Notes: a model not told the origin generated them from the letters alone. DNA of 64,000 nucleotides from Myxococcales bacterium (GCA_016717005.1 JADJUF010000038.1:62001-126000), one strand, 5' to 3'; counted from the first letter of the stretch, positions 23,338 through 32,809 are shown. Numbers and translations are program-made.

Positions 23338-25919
23338 AGGCTGCCGTCGTCGAGCAGGGGCTCGGTCGCGCGCTCGAGCATCGGCAGCACCTCGGCGAGC
23401 AGGCGGTCGGGGGCGCCGTCGAGCCGGAGCCGCAGGTGCGGCTGCGGATCGGCGTAGCGGATGAAGAACCACCGCCGGGCCGCGCCGCTCGCCAGGGCGG
23501 CCCGGACCACGGGCGCGACCGCCTCACGCAGCACCCGGTCTGCCGTCGTGACGCCGCCGTAGAGCTTGGCGTAGAGCCAGCGGGAGCCGGGCGCGAACCG
23601 ACGCGCGCCGCTGTCCCGGCGCAATGGCGGCGCGATCGCGGTAGCGACGCGGGCACCGTCGTCGCGCACGAACGTGCAGACGACCTCGCTGGCGTGCTGC
23701 CCCGCGGCGCTGTCGACGACCCCGGCGTCGAGCGCCGGGTAGACCTCGCACACGAGGGTCCGTGGTCGGCGTCCCAGCGCGTCGACGAACGCGTCGACCA
23801 TGAGCGCGTGATCGAGATCGACCACCAGCTCGTTGTCACCCTCGATCAGCGCGACCCAGCGCGGCAGGCCGCGCGCGGCCCGGACCGCCTGCATCGCCGC
23901 GAAGCCCGCCGCCCGATCGCGCCGCGCGGCCGTGGTCACGCCGTCTAGCTCGGCGCGGGTCAACGTCCACTGCGCCCGCGCGACCACCGTGTCACCGATG
24001 CGCACCCGCGGCAGGCGTGGCGCGTCGGCCAGGGGCCCCCATGACCAACCGACGCCAACGCCGTCCTGGGTCGCCAGCGCCGCCAGGAAGCGATAGGTCC
24101 CCAGGCCACGGGCGTGGACGTTGTGGGCGCTGGTCAGGCGCGGGATCACCTCGCGGTCGAGCGCGCGCGAGCGCAGCACGACGCGGTCGCCACGGACCGA
24201 CACGACCAGATCCTCGAGGGTCAGCTGGGCTGCGTCCGCGGCGCCGCTCAGGCCCAGGTACGTGAGCTCATGGCTCCGCAGCACCGGTCGACACAGGACA
24301 TTGCCGTTGCGGCCCTCGGCCAGGTGGACGATCTCCGCGTGGATCGCGTCCGGCGCCAGCGCCTCTTCGGCGGCCAGGTGCGTGCGCACCATGGCGTCGA
24401 TCTCCCCATCGACGTGACAGAACCGCCCCAGCAGCCGCGCGCCCGACGGACCCGACGCGCCGTCGAGGAGCACGCTCGTCCGCCCGGCGGCGTCGCGCGC
24501 GATCCGCACCATCGCGCTCCAGGCCGCCGGCATGACCGCGGGCGCCTCGACCGTCAGCGCCTTCAGCGCGGCCTCATCGAGGACCAGCTCGTGCTCGCCC
24601 CGGGCCCACAGCTGCGCCAGCTGACCCAGCAGCCACGCCTCGCGCTCGCCCCACAGCACGCGCGCCTCGCCCGGCGGCGACGTGAACGGCAGGCCGACCA
24701 GGAGCGGCGCGCCCTCGCTGCCGGGGCCGGTGGCCGCCGCGAAGCCGATGCCGGCCTCCTCGTCGAGGACCTCGGCCAGCGGCACCTCCTGCTCATCCCA
24801 GCGCTGGCGGAACGCGGTCTGGAACTGGCTCAGCGCTTCGTCCGGGCGGCGGCGGGTGATCCGACACAGCGCCTCGACCGTTCGCTCGATCTGGGCGGGG
24901 ATGTCGCGGCCGATCGTCGCGGTCATCGCCATGCCCAGGTCGACCTGCACCACGCGCGCCGGGTCGACCGCGGTGTCGTCCCCGAGCGCCCGGAACACCT
25001 GCGCGACCGCGCCGGCGAGCTCGAGATAGGCGGTCGCCGCCCCGCCCACGCCCGCGGCGTCGATCGCCCCGAGGGTGCGCGAGATCTCGCTCATGCGAGC
25101 GGCGAGGCGCTCGCGCCCCGCGGTCCGGAGCTGGGCGATCACCGCGGCGAGCGGGTCGGCGCCGGTCACGACCACGCCGAGCCGTGGCACCAGCAGCTGC
25201 GCGGCGACCAGCTCGTCGACGAACGCCGCGCCGTCGGCGAGCTCGATGCCATCGACCTCGTCGACCAGCGCCGCCGCCAGCTCGCCCAGCCGGGCGCCCC
25301 CGCGCGCGCGCGTCAGCGTCGCGTCGAGGTGCGGCGTCGGATCGACCGCGATCAGGTGATACGAGATGCCAGCGCCGGCCGCGCCGAGCCGCGCCTCGGC
25401 GTAGCGGGTCTTGCCCGCCACCCTGGTCAGGCTGGTGTTGGGCGACCAGGTCAGGGCCGCGCGGACGGTCGCGTCGCCGATCATCGCGGTGGTCAGGCGG
25501 TGGAGCAGCTCGTTGTCCAGGCGCGTGCACCGCCTCGTGTCGCTCGGCGGGGCCAGCGTCACCGCCGTGGCGCCGCGCCCGCCGAGGTGGCCGACGCCGA
25601 TGCCCGCGAACAGCCCGAAAGGCGTCGACCGCGTCGCCATCCGCGCGACGTAGCGCATCGCCGCACACTCAGCCGCACGGCCGCGCTCGGTGTCGGGGGC
25701 GCGCCGCCACAGCTCCAGCTCGGTAGCCAGCGCCGGCGACGCCAGCCACACCGCCTCGGCCACGTCGGCCCGGTCGAGCAGCGCGCCCAGCCAGGCTCGC
25801 TGCGCCGCGAGGGTCTCGGCGGTGGCGTCGCCGGTCGCGCCGGCGTCGGCGACGGTCTCGATCGGCAGCAGCGGCGCGCGGACCGCGCACCGCTCGCCCA
25901 CCTTCCACCGGGTCCTCAC
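23338..25919 (-). CDS. lanB: class I lanthipeptide dehydratase LanB, main part (upstream of frameshift)
   Basis: About 860 residues of a full-length LanB from GTG 25919, which overlaps the lanC stop as GTGA. LanB uses glutamyl-tRNA to glutamylate Ser/Thr of a precursor and then eliminates glutamate. Family features: RYVARMATRSTPFGLFAGIGVG near residue 95, the long glutamylation domain, VCRPVLRSHELTY-like and SAHNVHARGLGTYRFLAAL segments, and the start of the elimination domain (RRWFFIRYADPQPHLRLRL). The raw frame runs on to 23052, but homology stops at LLDDGSL. Complete product with the next part: about 1068 residues, normal for LanB. Confidence 0.9.
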
Positions 25920-27139
25920 GCGAGCTCCTTCGGCGCGAGGTCGCACAGCAGCGTGCGATCCCACGCGGGTTCGACCGCGGTGGTCGCGGCCAGGAGCGCC
26001 AGCGCGATCCCGACGGCCCCGGACAACATGTGCGGGTCGTCGACCCAGACGTCGACGCCGTCGTGGATCTGGAGCGTCTGGAAGCCGCCGATCCCTTCGC
26101 CCGGCCGATGCATCGACAGCAGCCGCTCGAACCAGCGGCGCGCCGAGGCGCCGAGGCGCTCGTCCCCGGTGGCCTGGAACAGGCGATTGAAGATGTGCGC
26201 CAGCCCGGCGGCGCCGTGGCACAGCCCGGTGTCCGCGACCGCCGCCTCCTCGAACGTGCACTCGGACATCGCGATCGCCATCGCCATCGCCTCGCGCTCC
26301 CAGGTTGGATCGCTCAGCGCTCGAGCCGCACGCCAGAGCGCGACGGTCATGCCGGGATCGCCGTAGCACCAGCCGAGCTTGGCCGGGGTGCGGTCGGTCT
26401 CCGGCGCCAGCCATGCGGGGTAGCGCCGCGGCGTCCGCGCGGGCACCGCCGCCAGGGTCCACGCCACCGCGCTGCGCAGCAGCGGCTCGATGCGCGCGCG
26501 GGCGACTTGGTGCTCGAGCGCCGCGGCGAGCAGCGCGATCACCCCCGCGACCCCATGCGCGAGACCGAGGTTGTGGTACCCGCCCGGGTGCAGCGCGCGC
26601 TGCCAGTCGGGCAACAAGCCCGGCGGGGTGAACCAGGTGACGCCGCCGCCCTCGCGGGTCGCGAGCGCCTCCAGGTGATCGATGACGCGAGCGAGGATCG
26701 CGTGGTTGGGCTCCGGGCCTTCGAGCGCCGCCGCGCCGATCCCGCACAGCCCGGAGATCAGGTCGTAGGTGTCAGGCCACGGTGCGCGCTCGAGCACGCT
26801 AACCAGCGCCGCGTCGATCGTCGCGATCGCCGCGGCGGCGGCGTCTCCGTCTGCGAGGTGCGCGATCGCAAAGCGCACGCCGGCGACCCCGCTCCACAGG
26901 CCGATCGTCTTCACGTCGCCGTCCAGAGCCGCGACCGCCGCGTCCAGGCGCGCCGAGCCGGCCTGCATGAGGGCGTCGCCCCCCTCCGGGGAGGCCATGG
27001 CGGCGTAGGTGTACAGCAGCGCGTGGCCGGCGGCACCACCGAGCCCGCCGGGCACGGCTGGTACCTTGGCGACCGCCGCGACCAGCTCGTCGCACACGGC
27101 GCGCGCGTGCTGATCATTGAGGAGCACCGCCCAGGTCAT
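25916..27139 (-). CDS. lanC: lanthipeptide cyclase LanC
   Basis: A 407-residue LanC-like zinc enzyme that adds Cys thiols to dehydroamino acids to form (methyl)lanthionine rings. Zinc ligands are visible as WCYGDPG and LCHGAAG, with the typical GLAHGVAG double-toroid repeat (YHNLGLAHG) before them. I start at ATG 27139; the frame is open upstream, but that stretch (Cys/Ser-rich, no coding bias) is intergenic. First gene of the operon lanC-lanB-HlyD-C39/ABC-adaptor-activator, all overlapping by a few bases. The ribosome site is poor, and the possible sigma-54 element at 27154-27169 would give a nearly leaderless message. Confidence 0.9.
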   Translation of the reverse strand: MTWAVLLNDQHARAVCDELVAAVAKVPAVPGGLGGAAGHALLYTYAAMASPEGGDALMQAGSARLDAAVAALDGDVKTIGLWSGVAGVRFAIAHLADGDAAAAAIATIDAALVSVLERAPWPDTYDLISGLCGIGAAALEGPEPNHAILARVIDHLEALATREGGGVTWFTPPGLLPDWQRALHPGGYHNLGLAHGVAGVIALLAAALEHQVARARIEPLLRSAVAWTLAAVPARTPRRYPAWLAPETDRTPAKLGWCYGDPGMTVALWRAARALSDPTWEREAMAMAIAMSECTFEEAAVADTGLCHGAAGLAHIFNRLFQATGDERLGASARRWFERLLSMHRPGEGIGGFQTLQIHDGVDVWVDDPHMLSGAVGIALALLAATTAVEPAWDRTLLCDLAPKELA

Positions 27140-27153
27140 CGCGCGGATCGGGT

Positions 27154-27169
27154 AGCACAACTCGAGCCA
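27154..27169 (-). promoter_or_regulatory. possible sigma-54 promoter for lanC operon
   Basis: Minus-strand TGGCTC-GAGTT-GTGCT keeps the GG-N10-GC spacing of sigma-54 promoters but departs from TTGCA at the -12 box. The inferred transcription start is only about 4 bases before the lanC ATG, so either the message is nearly leaderless or this is a chance match. GGAACA half-sites lie about 110 bp upstream (27280-27322). Confidence 0.3.
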
Positions 27170-27279
27170 CGATTGCTCCAGCCTATGGCGATCAGATCGA
27201 AGGGGTGAACCCGATACGGACGAAAAACAGGTGTGCCCTGGTACACAGATCGAGGGAATCGAGGTGGAGGCTGCCCAGT

Positions 27280-27322
27280 GGAACGGGGTAGAACAGGGCC
27301 GGAACAGTGATAGATGTTCCGG
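27280..27322. promoter_or_regulatory. GGAACA half-site cluster upstream of lanC
   Basis: Half-sites GGAACGG (27280), AGAACAG (27290) and GGAACAG (27301) are spaced 10 and 11 bp, about one helical turn. The last pairs with TGTTCCGG (27315-27322) as a perfect 8-bp inverted repeat around 8 bp. The same element and spacing recur at 43824-43860 and 47478-47525, so this is probably an activator binding array shared by several promoters. Confidence 0.6.
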
Positions 27323-27388
27323 CAAATCATCAATAATTACATATTATTGGCGTGCAATCTTGGCAGGTGAAACACTGAGCGTACGTCC

Positions 27389-27407
27389 GGAACCTGTTCC
27401 GGAACAG
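27389..27407. promoter_or_regulatory. palindromic GGAACA operator upstream of the kinase gene
   Basis: GGAACCT (27389) is followed by the perfect 14-bp palindrome CTGTTCCGGAACAG (27394-27407). It sits about 42 bp upstream of the -24 box of the sigma-54 element at 27449-27464, a usual position for an enhancer site. The stretch around 27323-27360 between the two clusters is AT-rich (TAATTACATATTATT), which may help bending. Confidence 0.6.
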
Positions 27408-27448
27408 CCTGCCCCGGGTAAGTTCGGCCCCTTGCGGCGCCGCGAGGA

Positions 27449-27464
27449 CGGCACGTCACCTGCT
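27449..27464 (+). promoter_or_regulatory. sigma-54 promoter of kinase/precursor operon
   Basis: CGGCAC-GTCAC-CTGCT matches the sigma-54 consensus TGGCAC-N5-TTGCA closely, with the GG-N10-GC spacing intact. The inferred start near 27475 leaves a 73-base leader before GTG 27548. A palindromic GGAACA site lies just upstream. Confidence 0.55.
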
Positions 27465-27547
27465 AGGTGCGCGGGTACCCCATGCGCCCGCTCCGTCCCG
27501 CCGGATTTGCACGATTGCCCATCGGCGATCTTGCGTCTGGAGGGTCG

Positions 27548-28383
27548 GTGAGTATTCTGCCGTCGCAGATGAAGTCGGTGGCGGGCGAAGACGACGGCGC
27601 GCGCGCCGAGGCAAGAGAGCCTGTCGCCGCGGACGTCTCGGCGCCCGCGATCAATGCCGCGGCCGAGCCCGCAGCCGAGCCCGACCAGGCCACGCGCACC
27701 AGCACCCGGGACGAGGAGCCGGCCCAGGGCGACTCGCCCGCCAACCACAAGGGCGAGCAGCGCACCTCCGAACGGCTGCCGGCCCCGCTCCAGTTCCGCG
27801 ACCCGGCCCGCTACGACGTCCTGGGCGAGCACGGCCGGGGCGGCCTCGGCCGCGTCTTCCGCGCGCGCGACCGCGAGATGGGGCGCGACGTCGCGCTGAA
27901 GGAGCTCCTCCACCGCGGCGCGTCCAGCGAGCTGAGGTTCTTCCGGGAGGCGCTCATCACCGCGCGCCTCGAGCACCCCGGCATCGTCCCGGTCCACGAG
28001 GCCGGCCGCTGGCCCGACGGCACGCCGTTCTATGCGATGAAGCTGGTCGCCGGGCGGCCGCTCAAGGCGCTGATCGACGCGTGCACCAAGACCGACGAGC
28101 GCCTCGCGCTGCTGCCCCACATCATCGCGGTCGCCGACGCCATCGCCTACGCCCACGACCGCAAGATCATCCATCGTGACCTGAAGCCGTCCAACGTGAT
28201 CGTGGGCGAGTTCGGCGAGACGGTGGTGATCGACTGGGGCCTGGCCAAGGACATCTCGTCCGAGGCCGAGCCCGACGACGCCGCCGAGGACGGGCCCTAC
28301 CGCACGTCGGCGCCGGCCCCCGGCGTCACCGTGGTCGGCTCGGTGCTCGGCACGCCGGCCTACATGGCGCCCGAACAGGCCGC
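27548..28383 (+). CDS. Ser/Thr kinase-propeller protein, N-terminal kinase part (before first frameshift)
   Basis: GTG 27548 follows GGAGGG closely. About 85 disordered Ala/Pro/Glu-rich residues precede the kinase domain: glycine loop GEHGRGGLGRVF, VALKEL lysine, HRDLKPSN, DWG in place of DFG, and APEQ. The raw frame ends at 28525, but coding homology switches frame near 28383, where GCGGCGAG probably lacks one G; restoring it yields AAGERVDERADVYAIG, as in the kinase at the left edge. Probably a transmembrane receptor kinase and, given its divergent position next to lanC, the candidate partner of the FHA activator. Whole reconstructed product: about 1097 residues. Confidence 0.88.
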
Positions 28384-29052
28384 GGCGAGCGGGTCGACGA
28401 GCGCGCCGACGTCTACGCGATCGGCGCGATGCTGTACCAGCTGTGCACCGGCGAGCTGTCGCCGCCCAACGACCCGTACCGGATCTACGCCAACCTGCAG
28501 CGCCGCGACGTCGACGTCGACCTGATCGCGATCGTCCGCAAGGCCTGCGCGCCCGACGCCGGCGATCGCTACAAGAACGCCGGCCGCCTCGCGTCCGACC
28601 TGCGCGCCTTCGTCGCCGGCGCCCGCATCCTCGCGCGCACCTACTCCGCCGCCGCCCTGGTCTCGCACTGGGTGAAGCGCCACAAGCGGCTCGCCGTGGC
28701 GATCGTCTCGCTCACCCTCGCCTTCGCCGCGGTCGCCGTCATCGCCTTCGTGCGCGTGCAGAGCGAGCGCGACCGCGCCGAGGGGGCGCTGACCGCGAGC
28801 CGAGAGGCCGGCGTGCGCGAGGAGGCGGCGCGGAAGACCGCCGAGACCGAGCGCGACAGCGCCCGCGCCGCCCAGGTGCGCGAGCTGCTCGTGCGCGATC
28901 CGACGCAGGCGCTGCCGATCGCCGAGCAGCTGCCCAAGACGCCGGAGAACGCCGTGTTGCTGGCGCGGGTGAAGGCGCACCCGATCGCGACGCACAGCGC
29001 GACTGCGGCACCGTCTGCGTTTCAGGACGCGGTGCTCCATTCATGGAGATAG
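28384..29052 (+). CDS. Ser/Thr kinase-propeller protein, C-lobe and transmembrane part (between frameshifts)
   Basis: Continues the kinase C-lobe (ERVDERADVYAIGAMLYQL), then a basic juxtamembrane stretch (SHWVKRHKR), one transmembrane helix (LAVAIVSLTLAFAAVAVIAFV) and a coiled coil (ERDRAEGALTASREAG). It closes with the solenoid-like VRELLVRDPTQALPIAEQL seen in this kinase class. The frame stops at 29052 just as the next part begins in another register (HGDSRLLELDLESGHL). Codon use is still GC-rich here but begins to shift near the end. Confidence 0.8.
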   Translation, partial: GERVDERADVYAIGAMLYQLCTGELSPPNDPYRIYANLQRRDVDVDLIAIVRKACAPDAGDRYKNAGRLASDLRAFVAGARILARTYSAAALVSHWVKRHKRLAVAIVSLTLAFAAVAVIAFVRVQSERDRAEGALTASREAGVREEAARKTAETERDSARAAQVRELLVRDPTQALPIAEQLPKTPENAVLLARVKAHPIATHSATAAPSAFQDAVLHSWR

Positions 29053-29056
29053 TCGG

Positions 29057-30841
29057 TTGCTGGAACTCGACCTAGAAAGCGGGCATCTTTCGACCATCGC
29101 AGAGTCAGTATTCGAACCGACGCCAATTGCGGCCCATCGTGGCAATTGGACATATCTCAAGAAGGTACACGGAAATGTAGCCATAGTTTTTGGCAATGAC
29201 GCAATCCCGTGGCATGGCCCTCTGCCAGTGAGCGCGATCATCAGCAGAGGCGAAAGTCTGTATATTCTTGCAGGCGAAATCCTCTTCCTCATCGACGGAG
29301 ATGGCAGCGTGCCACGCGCAATCGCGAAAGGCATCAGGAGTATCGTGAGCAGCACAGCAGGTTCGCTGTGGGTGTGTACTGCAAATGATCGACTTGCCGT
29401 CGTCAACAGTGGGAAGATCTCGACGATGGGCAAGTGCCGTAGCAGTGGTGCTAGGTTCGACATCGCAGCCGCCGGAGAATTCGTCGCCGCTATTAGTCCC
29501 ACAGGAGAATCTCTGAGGATTGAGCAGGGGCGGATCGACGAGATGGAGACCGGCGAAGTGAACTCGATCGCGGTCAGCGACAAGGGCATCATCGCGGGTG
29601 TAGGCGCTGACGACTCCACTTGGTTCATCTTGGCGGGCAGCGCGCAAAAGCTCCGTGGTCCAAGTACTACGTCGGTACCCTCGGCCCTAGCAGCGGCTGG
29701 GAGCCTGGTAGCGTGGGGGTTTCGCGATGGCCGCGGCCAAGTTTGGGATGCCCTAGATAAGAAGCGGTGGCAACTCACAAACGGTGCAGACCCCATATTC
29801 TGGATCTTCCTCCATGGCGATATCGTCGTGACCGTAAGTGCAATGCAAGCCAGGGTCTGGCACCTGCGTTCGAATACGCCCGCGGTAGCCGCCGAACTCG
29901 CATGCTTTCCACTGGCGCTCTCGCCTGCCGAGCGAATGCCGCTTGTCGCATATCAGTGCGGTAGCGGTGCTGTTGGTGTTGTCGACATCGAGTCCCACCG
30001 CCACACACAACTCCACACGCACCGCGACATATCGTTCGGCATGGCGTGGGCCGGAAACATGCTCTGTACCGGCGGATACGACGGAGACGTGGTTTGCTCA
30101 GACGTAAAAGGCGAGAGTGCACCGACTCGAACGCATGTGTCCTCACCGGTAACCGTGCTGCGTTCCGGTACGACAAACCTCTATATCGGCGAAGAAAGCG
30201 GATCTGTCTGGCAATGGTCTGCGAACGGCGGCCCCCTGACGCTCATCGCGGAATTCGCCTCTAGGCCCGAGTTCATAGGAGAAGCTGTCGATGGAGCACT
30301 CTTCATTGTCAGTAAAGACGGCACCGTCTATCGAGGCGAACCACGCAATGGCGATCTAGTCCAGGCCTCGTTCAATGTCGGCAGCTCCATAGTGGGCGCG
30401 ACCATCGCGGATCGCGCGATGGTCGTTGCGACAAGGGATGGTCGCGTCCTGCAAGTGGAACCTACCTCAGGCGTGGCTACTGAGATTGCTGTCGCCCAAT
30501 CTGGGCTGAGTTCAACGAGCTTCTTCGACAATGGGCATGGATGGGTCGCTGCAGAAGGTGGACACACGCTTTGGGTACATCGCGCAAGCCTGAATAGTAG
30601 AACCGACTTCAATGCGCTAATAAGAAGGATCTCTCGTCCAAGCGACCAGGGCACTGTGCTAGTGGTCGCAGATGGCGGAGTAATCGAACAGACGTTGGAC
30701 GGAGACGTCATTCGTGCAATCGATATCGGTACCGGCAGGCCACCGTTGGTAGTTTACGCTTGGCAAGGTGTTGGCGTTATTGCCGCGGAGGGCTATCTCT
30801 ATGTCTTGGATCGCAACCATCAAACAAGCAAGGGGAACTGA
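29057..30841 (+). CDS. beta-propeller sensor part of kinase-propeller protein
   Basis: 594 codons of WD40-like or PQQ-like repeat sequence (GYDGDVVCSDVKGESA, GEESGSVWQWSANGG, VVATRDGRVLQVEP) with no kinase motifs. It probably forms the extracytoplasmic propeller of the kinase just upstream; homology seems to start at about 29042, in front of the first possible start (TTG 29057). Codon use is visibly different from the kinase part, with many A/T third positions, so this half was probably acquired or exchanged by recombination. A good ribosome site (AAGGGGA) for the small peptide gene lies at its very end. It could also be an independent gene. Confidence 0.75.
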   Translation: MLELDLESGHLSTIAESVFEPTPIAAHRGNWTYLKKVHGNVAIVFGNDAIPWHGPLPVSAIISRGESLYILAGEILFLIDGDGSVPRAIAKGIRSIVSSTAGSLWVCTANDRLAVVNSGKISTMGKCRSSGARFDIAAAGEFVAAISPTGESLRIEQGRIDEMETGEVNSIAVSDKGIIAGVGADDSTWFILAGSAQKLRGPSTTSVPSALAAAGSLVAWGFRDGRGQVWDALDKKRWQLTNGADPIFWIFLHGDIVVTVSAMQARVWHLRSNTPAVAAELACFPLALSPAERMPLVAYQCGSGAVGVVDIESHRHTQLHTHRDISFGMAWAGNMLCTGGYDGDVVCSDVKGESAPTRTHVSSPVTVLRSGTTNLYIGEESGSVWQWSANGGPLTLIAEFASRPEFIGEAVDGALFIVSKDGTVYRGEPRNGDLVQASFNVGSSIVGATIADRAMVVATRDGRVLQVEPTSGVATEIAVAQSGLSSTSFFDNGHGWVAAEGGHTLWVHRASLNSRTDFNALIRRISRPSDQGTVLVVADGGVIEQTLDGDVIRAIDIGTGRPPLVVYAWQGVGVIAAEGYLYVLDRNHQTSKGN

Positions 30842-30844
30842 TCA

Positions 30845-31024
30845 ATGAAGAAGCAGACGCGTCGTCAAATCCCGAACCTCCGCAGGGCCACCATCCGACC
30901 GTTGCAGTCGTCAGTGTTGGAATCTGCCGCTGGGGCCGGGGCCGGCCCATTTACCACATCGACCAAGAACACAAATGCGACAGAAGGTGCCCAGGACACC
31001 TGCACCATTGGTGGCAGCAAATAG
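30845..31024 (+). CDS. lanA: candidate class I lanthipeptide precursor peptide
   Basis: A 59-residue peptide starting 4 bases after the propeller stop, with AAGGGGA about 7-8 bases before its ATG. The N-terminal half (MKKQTRRQIPNLRRATIRPL) resembles class I leaders of the form K/R-rich, then L-x-x-x-T-I/V-x-x-L-x-x-x-x-L. An AAGAGAGP stretch follows, a plausible Gly-type cleavage region. The C-terminal core (PFTTSTKNTNATEGAQDTC) is packed with Thr/Ser and has one Cys, close to the end at TCTIGGSK. These are the residues LanB and LanC act on. Leader and core are seen in the sequence; assignment as the LanBC substrate is inference. With one Cys only one lanthionine ring is possible, unless other precursors exist. 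Confidence 0.6.
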   Translation: MKKQTRRQIPNLRRATIRPLQSSVLESAAGAGAGPFTTSTKNTNATEGAQDTCTIGGSK

Positions 31025-31033
31025 GCTTCTCCG

Positions 31034-32310
31034 ATGAATAGACGTTTCCCGCGAGCAATTCTGGTCTGCCTTGTCGCCGCGTGTGGGCATTCGTCCGTTG
31101 CACATGCGCCGCTCCCCGCGGACTCTGAGCCATACGTGTTCGTCGCTGACTTGAACACGGGCGAGCCGGTGTTCAAAGGAAAAAGCCGCAAACCACTCCT
31201 TGATATCGTGAGGGAATTGCCGGATGGCGAATACGTCGTCGCGGGAACGTCTGTCGACAAGTATTCAGTGGCACGGGTCACGGTCCCGCTCTCACAAGAC
31301 CCGAACTTATCATATCGTACGGATTGCGTCTCCATCACCGGATCGGTCATCGGCCAGCCTGCAGGAGATCATCCCGTCGGGTTCTTTCCATGGACCGACC
31401 CGGAACGTATTCAGGCTGTCGGTGTCGAGAAGGACGGGGCGTTCGCCGCTTGCGTCCCTTCCGGCCGCTACTACGCGGTCGTCGAAGGAGAGCAGTTTCA
31501 CTCTCAGAAGCTCTACTTCGACCTCGCAAGTGGCGCTGGCGCAGCAGACGTGAAGCTCTGGGCGCTGGACGAACTCAATCGACCCGCGAGCCGTTCGGCA
31601 TTTGTCAACACCCCGGATCTCCCGGAGTTCATAGACGCAGCGGCCAAGAATGCGTCAGTCATTGGAATCGGAGAATCGGATCACGGCTCCGCATCGGCCC
31701 TCACCTCCCGCACCAAGTTGATCATGAGCCTCGCTGCGCTCGGTCGAGTCAGCGCCATTGCGATTGAGGCTGGACCTGTCGAAGTGTTTCCATTGGATGA
31801 CTACGTCACGGGGAAGTCTGTGGACGTAAAAGCTGCTGTTGCCGGACTGGGGTACTGGATCTGGAACACCAAGGAGTTCATTGACTTTCTCAAAATGATC
31901 CGCATCCACAATCAGAGTGGCAGCGGAGATGTGATCCGCATCGTCGGAATAGACCTTCCGCAGAACGAGAAGGCGTTCGACTACCTAATAGAACATGTCG
32001 GGCGACTCGGGCTTGAAGATGCGTTGGTTGCCCAGTTGGCTCCGCTGCGCACAGATCGCGCCGCTGGAGCAGCGGCGCTGGATGCGAAAGAGCGTCAATC
32101 AATGATTGACGAACTGCGTGTGCGCGCTTCACGTATGTCTGGATCGGAGGCCGAGCGTGATCGGGTCGCGTTGCTGTCGGTAGCGCACCGGATTGAGGTT
32201 TCTGCACTCACCGGCGTTTGGAGGAATGCGCAGCGGGATGTTGCGATGGCCGATATGGTCCTGCTCAATGCCGAGAGGACGGAGGGGAAGGTTCTTGTTG
32301 TGCTCGCTCA
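31034..32310 (+). CDS. erythromycin-esterase-family lipoprotein, N-terminal part (before frameshift)
   Basis: Starts 9 bases after the small peptide gene and continues its operon. Signal peptide with lipobox CLVAAC, then a beta-sandwich-like region (about 30-170), then the Ere domain: VIGIGESDHGSASALTSRTK corresponds to the LGEATHG catalytic region, followed by AIAIEAGPVEV and YWIWNTKEFIDFLKMI. The raw frame ends at 32335, but homology changes frame near 32310, where GACACG probably lacks one C (GACCACG restores AHNDHVKVSINN). The family includes EreA/EreB, but most members are uncharacterised hydrolases. Codon use is low-GC for this window. Confidence 0.8.
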
Positions 32311-32733
32311 CAATGACACGTCAAGGTTTCGATAAACAATGTCCCGCCTACAGCCGGATACTGGATTCGCGCCAAACTCGGCGATGGTTACCGGGCGATT
32401 GGACTCTTTGGGTACGCTGGTGAGACGCGCGCGCGGGGCGCGACATCGATGGACGTCTACCCATTGCCCGCGCCACCAACGTACTCCATGGAATCCGCCG
32501 TCGCAAGCGACAACCCAGGGCGAGCCGAGGTCTACTTGCCGTTTGCCCGCTTGAGTAGGGCCGCACGTGATTGGCTTGTGCTGCCGCGCCGAGTCAGGGA
32601 ATTTGGTGCGGGCTATCCGGGCCCGACGGGTGATTTTGACTATGTTCCACTATTGGAAGAGTACGACGCCGCAGTTGTGGTCCGGTTGGTAGTTCCATCC
32701 ACGGACGCCAGTGACGTGCATACCGCAGAATAG
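32311..32733 (+). CDS. erythromycin-esterase-family lipoprotein, C-terminal part (after frameshift)
   Basis: Continues the Ere domain in the shifted frame: VKVSINNVPPTAGYWIRAKL, GYRAIGLFGYAGETRARG, then a long C-terminal stretch ending PSTDASDVHTAE. The matching region of the second family member at 35154-37517 (VGVDATSYAAMGSDLRRR, GYVVFGFVFGQG) supports the joined reading. Joined length is about 566 residues. A terminator-like hairpin follows 55 bp downstream. Confidence 0.7.
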
Positions 32734-32787
32734 ACGCCAGGATCCGAAGGGCCTCGGCCGCTTCGGCCGGCAGGGGTACTGGTTCAT

Positions 32788-32809
32788 GCCGAGGGAAGGC
32801 TCGGCTTTT
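32788..32809 (+). terminator. intrinsic terminator
   Basis: GCCGAG (32788-32793), a 6-base loop, CTCGGC (32800-32805) and TTTT form a short GC-rich hairpin with a U tract after the esterase gene. It would end the kinase/peptide/esterase transcript before the S41 gene. Confidence 0.5.

Noticed and set aside
27140..27325. Ser/Cys-rich upstream extension of the lanC frame, at first sight a lanthipeptide-like peptide
   Set aside because: It overlaps the GGAACA array and the possible promoter, shows no coding bias and has no leader; more likely intergenic.
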